DNA of 59,495 bases from Pleurocapsales cyanobacterium LEGE 06147 (GCA_015207585.1 JADEWQ010000023.1:1-59495), one strand, 5' to 3'. Positions 26,853-35,852 are shown, numbered from the stretch's first letter. A program made the numbers and translations. Notes: generated by a model from the letters alone, not told the origin.

Positions 26853-28220
26853 TTACTGGAAAGATTGATTTTTTTCCTCTATCGATAGCCGAAGAGATTC
26901 TAAGAAATCGGAGATTGTTACTTTTACTGGCGTTGGCTTATTTAGTTGACGAGTCGCCACAGCAAGACTGGCAACTGAGGCAGTCGTACGCTGGCGAATC
27001 GCTTCTAGTGATTGGGGTGCTTGTATTCTTTTACCTTCTTGCATCACTAAATGCAACAAAGGTTGTTCGCCATTTTGAGGTTTTTCTTCAGCTAATCCCA
27101 ATCTATCTTGCTGAATTTGAGAGTCAGCTAGAGTGCGAAAAATTTGTTTGCGACCCGGATAAGTAACCTTACTGCTAGATTCTTTCATGGTGGGAATGCC
27201 GTCAATTTCCACCAGTTTATAGACTCCATTTACTGGCGAACCAGTTACCAATTTTGTTCCTATACCATAGCCATCAATCGATGCACCAGCCTCGCACAAG
27301 CGTTTGACTTCCCATTCATCTATGTCGCCACTGGCAAAAATAGTAATATTGGGTAAAAGCGATCGCACTTTTTGGGACAATTCAACTAAGTCTCCAGAAT
27401 CTAAGCGTACTCCGGTAACTTGCCTCTCGCCAGTTTTAACTCGTGTTGCTAAACGTTCGGCAGCAGTCACGGTATCGTAAGTATCGATTAACAAAGGTGC
27501 AGTAGGAAAATAACGCTCAAAGGCTTTAAAAGCTTCGTCTTCGCTTCCAGCTAAAGCACTGATTGCCATGACGAGAGAATGTGCCATCGTTCCACTCGGT
27601 TGCTGACCTAATTTAAGAGCGGCTAAAACATTAGAGGTACTGTCCAAACCTGCAGCTAAGGCTGCTCTAGCTGCCCACATGGAGCCTTGAGGACTAAAAG
27701 CCCTTCTCGTTCCAAATTCGAGTAGTTTGGCTTTTTCGCCCGCTACATCTCTAATCCGTGCGGCTTTGGTAGCCACTAGAGTTTGATAGTTAATCGTGTT
27801 GAGTACGTAGGTTTCTACCAATTGCGCCTGCCACAGAGGAGCATCTACTCTAAGGAATGGTTCGTTAGCAAACACCGCCGTTCCCTCTGGTACTGCCCAT
27901 ACATCACCAATAAATCGAGAAGATTCTAGCAAAGACCAAAATTTGGCTGGCGCACGGTTAAAAATTCCTGTTTCTTGCAATGCTTCTAACTGACTACTGG
28001 TAAATCTAAATTGTTCCAAATATTCCAGTACCTGAGTTAGTCCCATCGCGATTAAATAACCAAAATCTTCCGGTAGATGGCGCACAAATAATTCAAAACT
28101 GGCTGGTTTAGCCTCTATTTCTTCCCCTACGTAGCAGGCTGCCATGGTTAGTTCATAAAGATCGGTTAGCAAACCGTACTCGTCAGGGAATATAATCAGT
28201 TCTTGCTTTGAAAATGTCAT
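26853..28220 (-). CDS. pncB: Nicotinate phosphoribosyltransferase
   Basis: Makes nicotinate mononucleotide from nicotinate and PRPP, the first step of NAD salvage. The 455-residue protein has LTDLYELTMAACY at the N-terminus, LLEFGTRRAFSPQGSMWAARA (substrate binding), GVRLDSGDLVELS, FASGDIDEW and SIDGYGIGTKLVTG, all family blocks. It is the first gene of pncB-nadD-nrtR; the stop is next to the nadD region. Two inverted-repeat operators lie 29-72 bp upstream. Confidence 0.95.
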   Translation of the reverse strand: MTFSKQELIIFPDEYGLLTDLYELTMAACYVGEEIEAKPASFELFVRHLPEDFGYLIAMGLTQVLEYLEQFRFTSSQLEALQETGIFNRAPAKFWSLLESSRFIGDVWAVPEGTAVFANEPFLRVDAPLWQAQLVETYVLNTINYQTLVATKAARIRDVAGEKAKLLEFGTRRAFSPQGSMWAARAALAAGLDSTSNVLAALKLGQQPSGTMAHSLVMAISALAGSEDEAFKAFERYFPTAPLLIDTYDTVTAAERLATRVKTGERQVTGVRLDSGDLVELSQKVRSLLPNITIFASGDIDEWEVKRLCEAGASIDGYGIGTKLVTGSPVNGVYKLVEIDGIPTMKESSSKVTYPGRKQIFRTLADSQIQQDRLGLAEEKPQNGEQPLLHLVMQEGKRIQAPQSLEAIRQRTTASVASLAVATRQLNKPTPVKVTISDFLESLRLSIEEKNQSFQ

Positions 28221-28248
28221 GGCTTCGATCCATGGTGTTGACTCTAAT

Positions 28249-28269
28249 TTATGGTGAATTTTACCATAA
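28249..28269. promoter_or_regulatory. NrtR-type operator, proximal
   Basis: Perfect 7-bp arms TTATGGT-N7-ACCATAA, 29 bp upstream of the pncB start. The arms match the half-sites of the second copy exactly, while the 7-base centres differ. Confidence 0.8.
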
Positions 28270-28271
28270 TA

Positions 28272-28292
28272 TTATGGTAGGGCAAACCATAA
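28272..28292. promoter_or_regulatory. NrtR-type operator, distal
   Basis: Perfect 7-bp arms TTATGGT-N7-ACCATAA, centred 23 bp from the proximal operator, about two helical turns away. This allows cooperative binding of two dimers on the same face (inference). Confidence 0.8.
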
Positions 28293-28574
28293 CTTGGAAT
28301 ATAACAAGGCATTTTTGTCAAAGGCGAGCGCCAAACTTATTCATATAAAGAGAGCAAACGATCCCAAGCTTTAAAACTAAAGTATTGGTTGGTGAGATAA
28401 AAGTTAGAAAAAAACAGAAAACGAAAAAAAACTAAATAAAGATTACTAAGAAGATTCAACAATTATGTCGATCTTCCCAAATTATAATTTAAGCAGATAA
28501 TAATTGAAGTATCTACCTTGTATCGAGTCTTCTCTAAAGTTAGATTATCGGCAGCTTATCAGAGGTTAGCTATT
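28293..28574. other. Intergenic region beyond the NrtR operators
   Basis: AT-rich DNA between divergent genes; it carries the promoter of the 50-residue gene. No other feature was recognised. Confidence 0.4.
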
Positions 28575-28727
28575 ATGATTGTTAACAGAACTTTGAAAGA
28601 TATAATTCAGTATGTAACTGAAGCATTTGCCCGTATTTTCAGTCCTAATAATGATGAGTATCCAGCGATTGGTCTACAGCCTTTTGAAGGTGAAATTCAT
28701 CTTCCCCACTCAGGAACAGATTGGTAG
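28575..28727 (+). CDS. Small conserved cyanobacterial protein (50 residues)
   Basis: The ATG at 28575, with AGAGG eight bases before, gives MIVNRTLKDIIQYVTEAFAR followed by IFSPNNDEYPAIGLQPFEG. The core FARIFSP-x2-D-x-YP-x-G-QPF-G is one I recall in other cyanobacterial small proteins. A longer start at 28518 is TTG and adds unrelated residues. A strong terminator follows within 45 bp, so it is an independent short transcript. Function unknown; no membrane helix. Confidence 0.7.
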   Translation: MIVNRTLKDIIQYVTEAFARIFSPNNDEYPAIGLQPFEGEIHLPHSGTDW

Positions 28728-28769
28728 AAGATGGTTGCAAATTTAAATTTTTTAATTAAATCAAAAAAT

Positions 28770-28816
28770 AGACAGTGAAAAAAAACGAATATTATCATCA
28801 CTGTCTTTATTTTTTT
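28770..28816 (+). terminator. Terminator of the 50-residue gene
   Basis: Perfect 9-bp arms AGACAGTGA/TCACTGTCT are followed by TTATTTTTTT. The loop is 19 nt. It ends just before the ribosome-binding site of the next gene. Confidence 0.88.
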
Positions 28817-28837
28817 AAGCTAATTATAAAAAGGTTA

Positions 28838-29194
28838 ATGTCAATTCACATTTACGGAATACCCAATTGCGGAACCTGCAAGAATGCTTTCAAATGGCTT
28901 AAATTTAATAATGTCGAATATAAATTTATCAATATCAAAGAAGATCCGCCCAAGCGTGAGACAATTCAAAATTGGGCAAATTCTCTTGGCACAAAGTCTA
29001 TGCGTAACACTTCAGGTGGATCGTATCGTGCGCTGGGTGAAGATAAGAAAATCTGGACGGATGAGGAGTGGATAGATGCTTTTGCTAAAGACCCCATGCT
29101 TCTCAAGCGTCCATTGTTTGTTAAAGATGGGAAAGCAGTACTAGTTGGCTTCAGAGCTTCAGAAGAAGTAATTCGAGAAAAGTTGGGGTTGTAA
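28838..29194 (+). CDS. ArsC/Spx-family thioredoxin-fold protein
   Basis: The 118 residues from ATG 28838 begin MSIHIYGIPNCGTCKNAFKWL, with the redox pair in CGTC (N-terminal CxxC) as in Spx/MgsR and ArsC-like proteins. IKEDPPKRETIQNWANSLGT and RPLFVKDGKAVLVGFRASEEV complete the fold. ArsC enzymes reduce arsenate; Spx proteins bind RNA polymerase. No arsenic genes lie nearby, so arsenate reductase is not certain. An upstream start at 28775 lies inside the terminator and is rejected. AAAAAGG precedes the chosen ATG. Confidence 0.85.
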   Translation: MSIHIYGIPNCGTCKNAFKWLKFNNVEYKFINIKEDPPKRETIQNWANSLGTKSMRNTSGGSYRALGEDKKIWTDEEWIDAFAKDPMLLKRPLFVKDGKAVLVGFRASEEVIREKLGL

Positions 29195-29556
29195 TGTCAC
29201 AACTGGACTATTGGAAATAAAAACTTTTTAGCAGGTTTGTCGTGCTACTTCTACTCTTAAAAGCGATCGCACATTTTCAATCTGGTTGATAATAGTTGCG
29301 ACGAACGATCTTATCTGAAGTCCGTTTGAATAGTTACATTTAAATTAAAATTAAAACTGACGAAGTACCAAGCAGGCAAGGGACCGTGTGCGGAGGTCTC
29401 CTCCGCACCTTGTGAGCCTTGTTCGCCGTGAGACGGCGGAGTACCTCGGACTCGAAATATTGCTTAAGCTAACCCATTTCAATGGGTTTGAGCTTTGAGC
29501 CGGAACTTTAGTTCACGGCAAACTAAAGATTGGTGTTTACCCGTTCTTAAATTTGC
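29195..29556. other. Intergenic region with hairpin array
   Basis: This 362-bp gap between convergent genes holds the hairpin array at 29388-29528, listed separately, and a HIP1-like GCGATCGC at 29262. Confidence 0.5.
29388..29528. repeat. Array of four hairpins, IS/repeat-derived
   Basis: Four perfect stems follow each other: GTGCGGAGG/CCTCCGCAC (3-nt loop), CGCCGT/ACGGCG (3-nt loop), AACCCATT/AATGGGTT (2-nt loop) and CTTTAGTT/AACTAAAG (7-nt loop). GC content is above the flanks. The layout resembles the structured 3' end of IS605-type elements, but no TnpB residues remain. Confidence 0.7.
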
Positions 29557-30954
29557 TCAACTAGCTTCCCCTCCAACCACTACATTTTTAATTCTCAGAC
29601 TCGGTCCACCACAACCTACAGCTAAGCCACTCTGTCCTCCTTTACCGCAACCACCGGACTCATCCCAGTAAAAATCATCACCGATCGCTTCTATATTGGC
29701 TAAAGTTTTAAATACATTTCCCGACAGAGTCACATCCCTTACTTGTTCGGCTAATTCACCGTTACGAATTATCCATGCTTCTCCCGCACTGAAAGTAAAC
29801 ATTTCCCCATTGGTCATGCCTCCCAGCCAATTGCGAGCATAAACTCCTTCTTTAAGATCTTTAAATAAATCTCGAACAGGTGTTTTACCTCGCTCGATCC
29901 AAGTATTGGTCATGCGTACGATTGGGGGATAGTGATAATTCAAACAACGGGCGTTACCAGTAGGTTTTTCTCCTAATTTTCCTGCTGTCTCGCGGGAATG
30001 TAAACGTCCTACCAACACCCCGCTTTCAATTAATTGGGTAGTCGTGGCTGGCGTTCCTTCATCGTCATAATAATAACTACCTCTATGTCCTTCTGGAGCG
30101 GCACCGTCAAAAATTTGTAATTCGGGTGGACCAAAACGTTTCCCCATGCTCATCACTTCCAGTAAGTCGGGGTTTTCATATGCCATGTCGGCTTCTGAGA
30201 GGTGTCCAAAAGCTTCGTGAACGAATAAGCCTGTCAGGATGGGGTCAATGACTACCGTATAAGTATTGCCTTTAATGGTAGGTAAAGACAGCGCGTTTAC
30301 CGCTTGTTTGGCAGCATCCTGTATCTGTTCGTCCAATTCCAGCAGATCTTCGTAAGCTTTGCGCGATCCGATAGTTTCTCTGCCAGTTTGTACCGTTTCA
30401 CCGTTTCTAGCGGTAGCAGAAAAACGCATCTCCATATCCGACCAAGATTGTTCGATCGCGGTTCCTTCAGAAGTAACCAGAATAATTCTTTGGGTGCTAT
30501 CGCTATAGCGAACAGAAGTAGAGGTTATGCGATCGCTATAGCTACGGAGAATTTGATTGTAGCGATCGCACAGTGCTTTTTTGTCTGCCAAGAGAACTTG
30601 ACGGGGATCGGTTCCCTTTAAGGGCAGTTTACAGATAGCTCGAACTGGCTTGACAGGTGCTAGTAAAGTTTCTTCTTCTCCAACAATTCTAGCAGCAGAG
30701 GTAGCTTCTTCTACTCTTTCTTTGAGAGTAGATAGATCGTTGAAAGCGGCAAACCCCCAACCTCCTTTATAACAAGCTCTTACTTGTCCACCCAGGGAAA
30801 TACCTTCACTGAGGGTTTCCACTTTTTCGCCTCGCAGTAAGATATTTGTGTCTTCTGCTTGTTCGAGACGGATAGTTAAAAAATCAACGCGATCGCGATA
30901 ACGAGTAATTAAGTCAGTTAGAAAATCGGTTTGCTTAGTAAGTAGATCGGACAT
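29557..30954 (-). CDS. tldD: TldD metalloprotease
   Basis: TldD, with TldE (PmbA), trims unfolded or leader peptides and is used in ripening microcin-type peptides. The 465-residue protein has the HEAFGH zinc motif (HExxxH) at about residue 245 and GG-rich C-terminal part (ESGGCGKGGQSGLAVGCGGPSLRI). VRMTNTWIERG and NWLGGMTNGEMFTFSAGEAW are conserved. No tldE lies in the window. It is transcribed alone. Confidence 0.93.
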   Translation of the reverse strand: MSDLLTKQTDFLTDLITRYRDRVDFLTIRLEQAEDTNILLRGEKVETLSEGISLGGQVRACYKGGWGFAAFNDLSTLKERVEEATSAARIVGEEETLLAPVKPVRAICKLPLKGTDPRQVLLADKKALCDRYNQILRSYSDRITSTSVRYSDSTQRIILVTSEGTAIEQSWSDMEMRFSATARNGETVQTGRETIGSRKAYEDLLELDEQIQDAAKQAVNALSLPTIKGNTYTVVIDPILTGLFVHEAFGHLSEADMAYENPDLLEVMSMGKRFGPPELQIFDGAAPEGHRGSYYYDDEGTPATTTQLIESGVLVGRLHSRETAGKLGEKPTGNARCLNYHYPPIVRMTNTWIERGKTPVRDLFKDLKEGVYARNWLGGMTNGEMFTFSAGEAWIIRNGELAEQVRDVTLSGNVFKTLANIEAIGDDFYWDESGGCGKGGQSGLAVGCGGPSLRIKNVVVGGEAS

Positions 30955-31023
30955 ATAGATAGCACAGTCGCCTTTTTATTCTTATTGTGCCTTTATCTGT
31001 CCTTTTACTTCCAAGAGAAAAGA

Positions 31024-31485
31024 TTAATTTTTTAGTAGGGAAAGACAATCGTTTAACTGTCTATCTAGATAAATAACGTCGCGATCGTTATTAGTGTAGT
31101 CAATCGCATCAATGATTACCTCTGGCTGACTACTCTTGAAGCAAAAGTACCTAACTCCTAAAAAATAGAGCATTTCCAGTGCTTCTGGTTGTTTGCATTT
31201 GCTCCAATTGACTAAACGAACTGTTGGGATGATTGCTTTAATTAAAGCTAAATTATTAATTTTCACTTCAGTTTCTATATCAAAGAAAATTAAATCGAGA
31301 GGAATTTCTTCATATATTACTGAAAAAGCATGCTCTAGTTTTTCTCCTTCTAAGATCTTATGATAGGGACGATATTGTTTAATAAGTATTTTTAGATAAT
31401 CTCGTTTTATTGGATTGGGATCGATGACTAATATGTTAAAAGGTTGATGGATTAGTCTTTTAGTAGAAAATAATTTGTTTAACAT
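31024..31485 (-). CDS. Orphan response-regulator receiver domain
   Basis: The 153 residues fold as a CheY-like receiver: FNILVIDPNPIKRDYLKIL (acidic pocket, with DP instead of the usual DD), LDLIFFDIET (phospho-acceptor Asp) and GVRYFCFKSS (conserved Lys). No output domain follows and no kinase gene is adjacent. The loss of one acid may affect phosphorylation. The N-terminal 17 residues are basic. Role unknown. Confidence 0.7.
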   Translation of the reverse strand: MLNKLFSTKRLIHQPFNILVIDPNPIKRDYLKILIKQYRPYHKILEGEKLEHAFSVIYEEIPLDLIFFDIETEVKINNLALIKAIIPTVRLVNWSKCKQPEALEMLYFLGVRYFCFKSSQPEVIIDAIDYTNNDRDVIYLDRQLNDCLSLLKN

Positions 31486-32097
31486 AAAATTTTATTTATA
31501 AAAAGTTAAGCTTGCTTATACTATTAAACCCAAGTTCAATAAAAATTTGAAAATATTTTAAGCATTTGCGGCTAACTTGATTGAATTTTAATATACAAAG
31601 GCGGTCATTTAAAGAACAGTTAAAGTTAACTGAAAAATCAATTCTAGATTACAAAAAAAAGTAACTTGATAAAAAAAATTAAAGTCTTGCGGAAGTCAAA
31701 AGTCAAAAGGCTTGTCCTGAGAGAACGCGAAGGAATGCACTTTGCGCAAGCGAATGGAGCAAAAAATTTTTCAATAAGGAGACAACAATTCTGGAAACAG
31801 GATAATTAATTCCTCTTATTCTTACTCCTATACAGGCGATGGTGTCTCCAGCAGTGCAAAGAGGGTGCGCAAGTGGAGCGAGCAAATCTCTTCGCCCCTA
31901 CTGACTCCTGACATTGTTATGTAGTGTATAACTTGGACTAACATTGCGAACGATTCTCCTCGCTCTTGTCACATGAGGATTTTCCAAGTGAGAATTGCTG
32001 CAACTAAATAATACAAGATAAAGAAAAGAATCGAGGGAATGTCTTAAAATATATAAATTGTATCAAAGTTAGCTTAAATCCCATTATCTATATACTT
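31486..32097. other. Intergenic region upstream of rseP
   Basis: A 612-bp gap between divergent genes. I see AGTCAAAAG twice in tandem near 31695 and GC-richer repeat-like pieces at about 31700-31900 (GGTGTCTCCAGCAGTGCAAAG, TTCGCCCCTACTGACTCCTG), typical dispersed non-coding repeats. No RNA gene was recognised. Confidence 0.45.
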
Positions 32098-33189
32098 ATG
32101 TCAGTTCTGGCGGCGATCGCAGTCTTAGCTTTACTAATCGTAGTTCACGAATTAGGTCATTTTGCTGCAGCACGGTTACAAGGAATTCACGTTAATCGTT
32201 TCTCTATCGGTTTTGGTCCATCGCTCTTAAAGTATCAAGGTTCAGAAACTGAATATGCCATTAGAGCTTTTCCTTTAGGAGGTTATGTCGGCTTTCCCGA
32301 TGACGATCCCGATAGTTCAATTGCTCCTGACGATCCCAATTTACTACGCAATCGACCCGTTTTAGACCGCGCGATCGTAATCAGCGCTGGAGTGATTGCC
32401 AATCTAGTTTTTGCTTACCTGCTTCTAGTCGCTCAATCAGCAACTATTGGTTTTCAAGACATTCAATATCAACCTGGAGTATTAGTACCGCAAATCATTG
32501 CTGAAGAAAATTCTGCTGCAGCCCGAGCGGGAATACAAGCAGGAGATGTTATTCTATCAGTGAACGAGCAAGAATTAGGTGCATCGCCAGAAGCTCTTAA
32601 CTTATTGAGAAAAAAGATTCGAAACTCCCCCAATGAGACGCTTCAAATGACTGTTGAGCGAGAGGGAACCACTATTCCTATCAAAATAACACCTCAGTCA
32701 GACAAAGATGGAAAAGGTAAAATTGGCGTGATGCTTGCCCCCAATGGTGAGATAATTCGTCAGCGTGCCAACAATATCATTGAGGCTTTTAGTGCTGGTG
32801 CAGCAGAATATCAAAAAATTGCACAACTGACGGCTAGAGGTTTTTGGCAATTAGTGAGTAATTTTGGCGAAAATGCCGAACAAGTAGCTGGTCCAGTCGC
32901 CATTGTTGCTGTTGGGGCAGAATTGGCACGCAGCGATCTCGGTAATTTGTTTCAATTTGGCGCTTTGATTAGTATTAACTTGGCGATTATTAATATTTTG
33001 CCTTTGCCAGCTCTCGATGGCGGTCAATTAGCCTTTCTATTGATTGAGGGAGTACGGGGGAAACCTTTACCTAGTAGAGTTCAAGAGAGTATTATGCAAA
33101 CTGGTTTAGTCCTACTGTTGGGTTTAGGTGTATTTTTAATCGTGCGAGATACGGTTAACTTGGCTTTCTTTCAAGAACTTTTTCAATAG
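32098..33189 (+). CDS. rseP: Site-2 (RseP-type, M50) intramembrane metalloprotease
   Basis: The zinc motif HELGH is at residues 18-22 in the first membrane helix and LDGGQ is near residue 304 in the third, the standard M50B arrangement. A PDZ domain lies between (about residues 125-215: AARAGIQAGDVILSVN). Four membrane helices. Such proteases release membrane-bound regulators such as anti-sigma factors. The substrate here is unknown; the anti-sigma next to sigG at 45.8 kb is one candidate (inference). nth follows 35 bp later. Confidence 0.94.
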   Translation: MSVLAAIAVLALLIVVHELGHFAAARLQGIHVNRFSIGFGPSLLKYQGSETEYAIRAFPLGGYVGFPDDDPDSSIAPDDPNLLRNRPVLDRAIVISAGVIANLVFAYLLLVAQSATIGFQDIQYQPGVLVPQIIAEENSAAARAGIQAGDVILSVNEQELGASPEALNLLRKKIRNSPNETLQMTVEREGTTIPIKITPQSDKDGKGKIGVMLAPNGEIIRQRANNIIEAFSAGAAEYQKIAQLTARGFWQLVSNFGENAEQVAGPVAIVAVGAELARSDLGNLFQFGALISINLAIINILPLPALDGGQLAFLLIEGVRGKPLPSRVQESIMQTGLVLLLGLGVFLIVRDTVNLAFFQELFQ

Positions 33190-33224
33190 AATGCCATTGG
33201 CCAATAACTGAATTTTTGTTAGCT

Positions 33225-33884
33225 GTGAGCATCACTACTCAATCATCGGTCAAAAAAAAGCGATCGCAGGAAATTTTAGTGTTATTAAAACATCTTTATC
33301 CCGATGCTACTTGCAGTCTCAGCTATGAAACCCCCGTTCAACTCTTAGTAGCAACTATCCTATCCGCTCAGTGTACCGATGAGCGAGTTAATCTAGTAAC
33401 TCCTGCCCTATTTAAACGTTTTCCCGACGCTCCATCTCTAGCTGCTGCGGATCGCCAAGAACTGGAAACACTGATCCGTTCTACTGGTTTTTATCGCAAT
33501 AAAGCCAAAAATATTCAGGGTGCTTGTCAAAAGATTGTCGAGAATTTTGGCGGTCAAGTACCCAAACGAATGGAAGATTTATTGCAATTACCGGGAGTTG
33601 CTCGCAAGACTGCCAATGTAATACTAGCACATGCCTACGGAATCGTTGAAGGGGTAACCGTAGATACTCACGTTAAACGTCTCAGCGGTAGATTAGGACT
33701 GACAGAACATACTGATCCCGTACGTATTGAAAGAGATTTAATGACTCTTCTCCCCCAATCTGATTGGGAAAACTTTTCTATTCGTCTTATTTATCATGGC
33801 AGGGCTGTATGTAAAGCTCGTCAGCCTATCTGCCATAGCTGTCAGTTAGCCCATCTGTGTCCCTCTGCGGCAATTGTGTCATAA
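33225..33884 (+). CDS. nth: Endonuclease III
   Basis: DNA glycosylase/AP-lyase that removes oxidised pyrimidines. HhH-GPD motif LPGVARKTANVILAHAYG, catalytic Lys in that helix and Asp in VTVDTHVKRLSGRLGL. The iron-sulfur loop CKARQPICHSCQLAHLC has the C-x6-C-x2-C-x5-C spacing. I chose GTG at 33225 (VSITTQSSVKKKR); the TTG at 33216 is less likely. Length is then 219. It follows rseP closely and may be cotranscribed. Confidence 0.94.
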   Translation: MSITTQSSVKKKRSQEILVLLKHLYPDATCSLSYETPVQLLVATILSAQCTDERVNLVTPALFKRFPDAPSLAAADRQELETLIRSTGFYRNKAKNIQGACQKIVENFGGQVPKRMEDLLQLPGVARKTANVILAHAYGIVEGVTVDTHVKRLSGRLGLTEHTDPVRIERDLMTLLPQSDWENFSIRLIYHGRAVCKARQPICHSCQLAHLCPSAAIVS

Positions 33885-33938
33885 AACTCGAGTTCGAGGT
33901 ATACTAGTAAATTGTGTATTTAGCAATTAAGGATAAGT

Positions 33939-34241
33939 ATGGCTAAAAAAAGTATGATTGAGCGAGAAAAAAAACGCGCTCATTTAGTTGAAAAATATGC
34001 TGCTAAAAGAGCAGAGTTAAAAGAACAGTTTCGTCAAGCTTCCTCTCCTGCAGAGAAACTGGAAATCCATCTTCAATTGCAACAATTGCCTAGAAACAGC
34101 GCACCCAACCGAAAACGGAATCGCTGTTGGGTAACTGGTAGACCGAGAGGTTATTATCGGGATTTTGGTTTATCGCGTAATGTAATGCGAGAATGGGCAC
34201 ACGAAGGTTTATTGCCAGGAGTGGTTAAATCGAGTTGGTAA
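33939..34241 (+). CDS. rpsN: 30S ribosomal protein S14
   Basis: The 100-residue protein begins [21 protein letters not shown] and ends [17 protein letters not shown], the standard long S14 without zinc cysteines. [21 protein letters not shown] is the core motif. As is usual in cyanobacteria it is outside the main ribosomal operon. AAGGATAAGT precedes the start. Confidence 0.97.
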   Translation: MAKKSMIEREKKRAHLVEKYAAKRAELKEQFRQASSPAEKLEIHLQLQQLPRNSAPNRKRNRCWVTGRPRGYYRDFGLSRNVMREWAHEGLLPGVVKSSW

Positions 34242-34306
34242 TTTTTCAGCCATCGTAGAGTCGATAAACTCTGGTAACTGATAATTGATAACTCATAACT
34301 GAATAC

Positions 34307-34987
34307 TCATACTGGCAAAAATAATTCTAAATCCAAGTTAGAAGCAACTCGGGTCAGCTTTCTTGTATCGGTAAGCTCGCTGATATAAGGGAGGATGCCC
34401 AAAACCGGAATTTGTGTAAGAGATTGAATTAGACTAACTGGGGCTAAATCTGCCAACTGACCTTCAGATTCAGCATTGGAGCAACTGAGAATAATTCCTC
34501 GAAGATTTATTCCTAAGCTGCGTGCAAAAGCTACATTGGCGACAGCTTGCGCGATCGCTCCCAACCTTACAGGAACCACTAGCACTGTCGGTAAGTGCCA
34601 ATCTGCTGCCAGATGAGCTACCGTTAACTCCTCAGTCACGGGCGAACCCAAACCGCCCAAACCTTCTACCAAAACAAAATCTTGTTGTTGTTGTAAATTG
34701 CATAAAGCTTCCCATACTATTTTAAGGTCAACAGCTTGTCCTTCTTTAGCTGCAGCTAGGGGTGGAGCGATAGGAGTTGAATAGCATAAAGGGTTCGAGA
34801 TGGTTAGCGAATCCTCATGACCAAATAGTCGCGAATAAAGTTCGCGATCGCCTTCTCCTGTTTGCATTAGCTTCATTAAACCCAAACGGTTACAGAAGCG
34901 ATAAGTTTGCCAATAAGCAGTTAAAGAAATAGTGAGAACAGTTTTACCTACACCTGTATCAGTTCCTACGATCAGTAATGTTTGCAT
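34307..34987 (-). CDS. bioD: Dethiobiotin synthetase
   Basis: Closes the ureido ring of dethiobiotin with CO2 and ATP in biotin synthesis. The P-loop LIVGTDTGVGKTVLT opens the protein, followed by a magnesium- and substrate-binding part with LVEGLGGLGSPVTEELTVAHLA and VVPVRLGAIAQAVANVAFARS. The 226-residue length fits the family. The usual MKPVQTG substrate block reads LMKLMQTGEG here. It stands alone on the minus strand. Confidence 0.92.
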   Translation of the reverse strand: MQTLLIVGTDTGVGKTVLTISLTAYWQTYRFCNRLGLMKLMQTGEGDRELYSRLFGHEDSLTISNPLCYSTPIAPPLAAAKEGQAVDLKIVWEALCNLQQQQDFVLVEGLGGLGSPVTEELTVAHLAADWHLPTVLVVPVRLGAIAQAVANVAFARSLGINLRGIILSCSNAESEGQLADLAPVSLIQSLTQIPVLGILPYISELTDTRKLTRVASNLDLELFLPV

Positions 34988-35105
34988 ATTCTAGTTATTT
35001 TTAGAGCTAAAAGTTGAGCATTAACAGATTAAATCTTATGTTGTTAAGGTCGCTCTCGGACACATAATTATATTACTTAAGCCAGATCTACATAGCTCTA
35101 ATAAT

Positions 35106-35852
35106 TTAAGTCCGGTAGTTTCCTAAGCTCCCAGACTTAAACTTATAGTAGAGCTGACCGAAATACTCTTGGAGTTTTTGAGGATCTTTAGTCGCTCCAA
35201 TTTCAGTGAAGATAGTATTTACCTTGTTGTGATCCAGCCGGATGAGAGTCTGGATGTTCATATCTTGTTTGTCAGTGTTTTGGGTGGTTATGCTGCCAGC
35301 AACACCAGATAGTGCTGCGATCGCATCTTGCACCCGTGCCCAAAGTCCCTGATCTGCGTCTTGTCCAGTCATCTCGCGGACGCCCACCTGTTCGAGCATC
35401 CTTTTGAGCTGTTCCTGATGAGCGCGACCCTCAAAATTGACAGTATTCAAAGGTCCGATTGCCACTTCAATATCAGCCCCTACTTGCTGAGCCGCCTTGT
35501 GGATAACAATTCCACTCATAGACTGACCATGCTTCATTAATTCATGGTGAATGAGTTTCTGATAGAAGGTAAACTCATCCCCTGACATCATCTGCTCAAA
35601 CTGCGGAATAAATGTCTTGGTTGCAGCACTAGGTTCAGATTGAATGCCGTATTGAATGATGACAGTCTCTATAATGCCTAAATTTTTCCGATCGTCCTCA
35701 AGCATATTTTGGAGACGCTCGCGAATATCTTCATAAGGGCAGGCATCTATTAGTTTTTGATCGTTAGAAATAATTAAATTTTGAAATTCTCTCAGGTCTG
35801 CCAATCTTTCGGCGATTGTAAGTCTTTTAGTATCATCTAGCGTTGTAACCAT
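35106..35852 (-). CDS. Hemerythrin HHE-like protein, 3'-truncated
   Basis: Residues 8-125 and 130-235 resemble cyanobacterial hemerythrin HHE-domain proteins (LREFQNLIISNDQKLIDACP, QYGIQSEPS, HHELMKHGQSMSG, GVREMTGQDADQGLWARVQDAIAALSG, IRLDHNKVNTIFTEI). In the homologues I recall, after YFGQLYKDL follows a second HHE helix pair with HAEAEEQVVYP; here the reading changes to YKFKSGSLGNYRT and stops at residue 248. The C-terminal iron-binding helices are lost, so binding of a diiron or heme centre is doubtful. Listed as CDS because the frame is intact and long. Confidence 0.72.
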   Translation of the reverse strand: MVTTLDDTKRLTIAERLADLREFQNLIISNDQKLIDACPYEDIRERLQNMLEDDRKNLGIIETVIIQYGIQSEPSAATKTFIPQFEQMMSGDEFTFYQKLIHHELMKHGQSMSGIVIHKAAQQVGADIEVAIGPLNTVNFEGRAHQEQLKRMLEQVGVREMTGQDADQGLWARVQDAIAALSGVAGSITTQNTDKQDMNIQTLIRLDHNKVNTIFTEIGATKDPQKLQEYFGQLYYKFKSGSLGNYRT

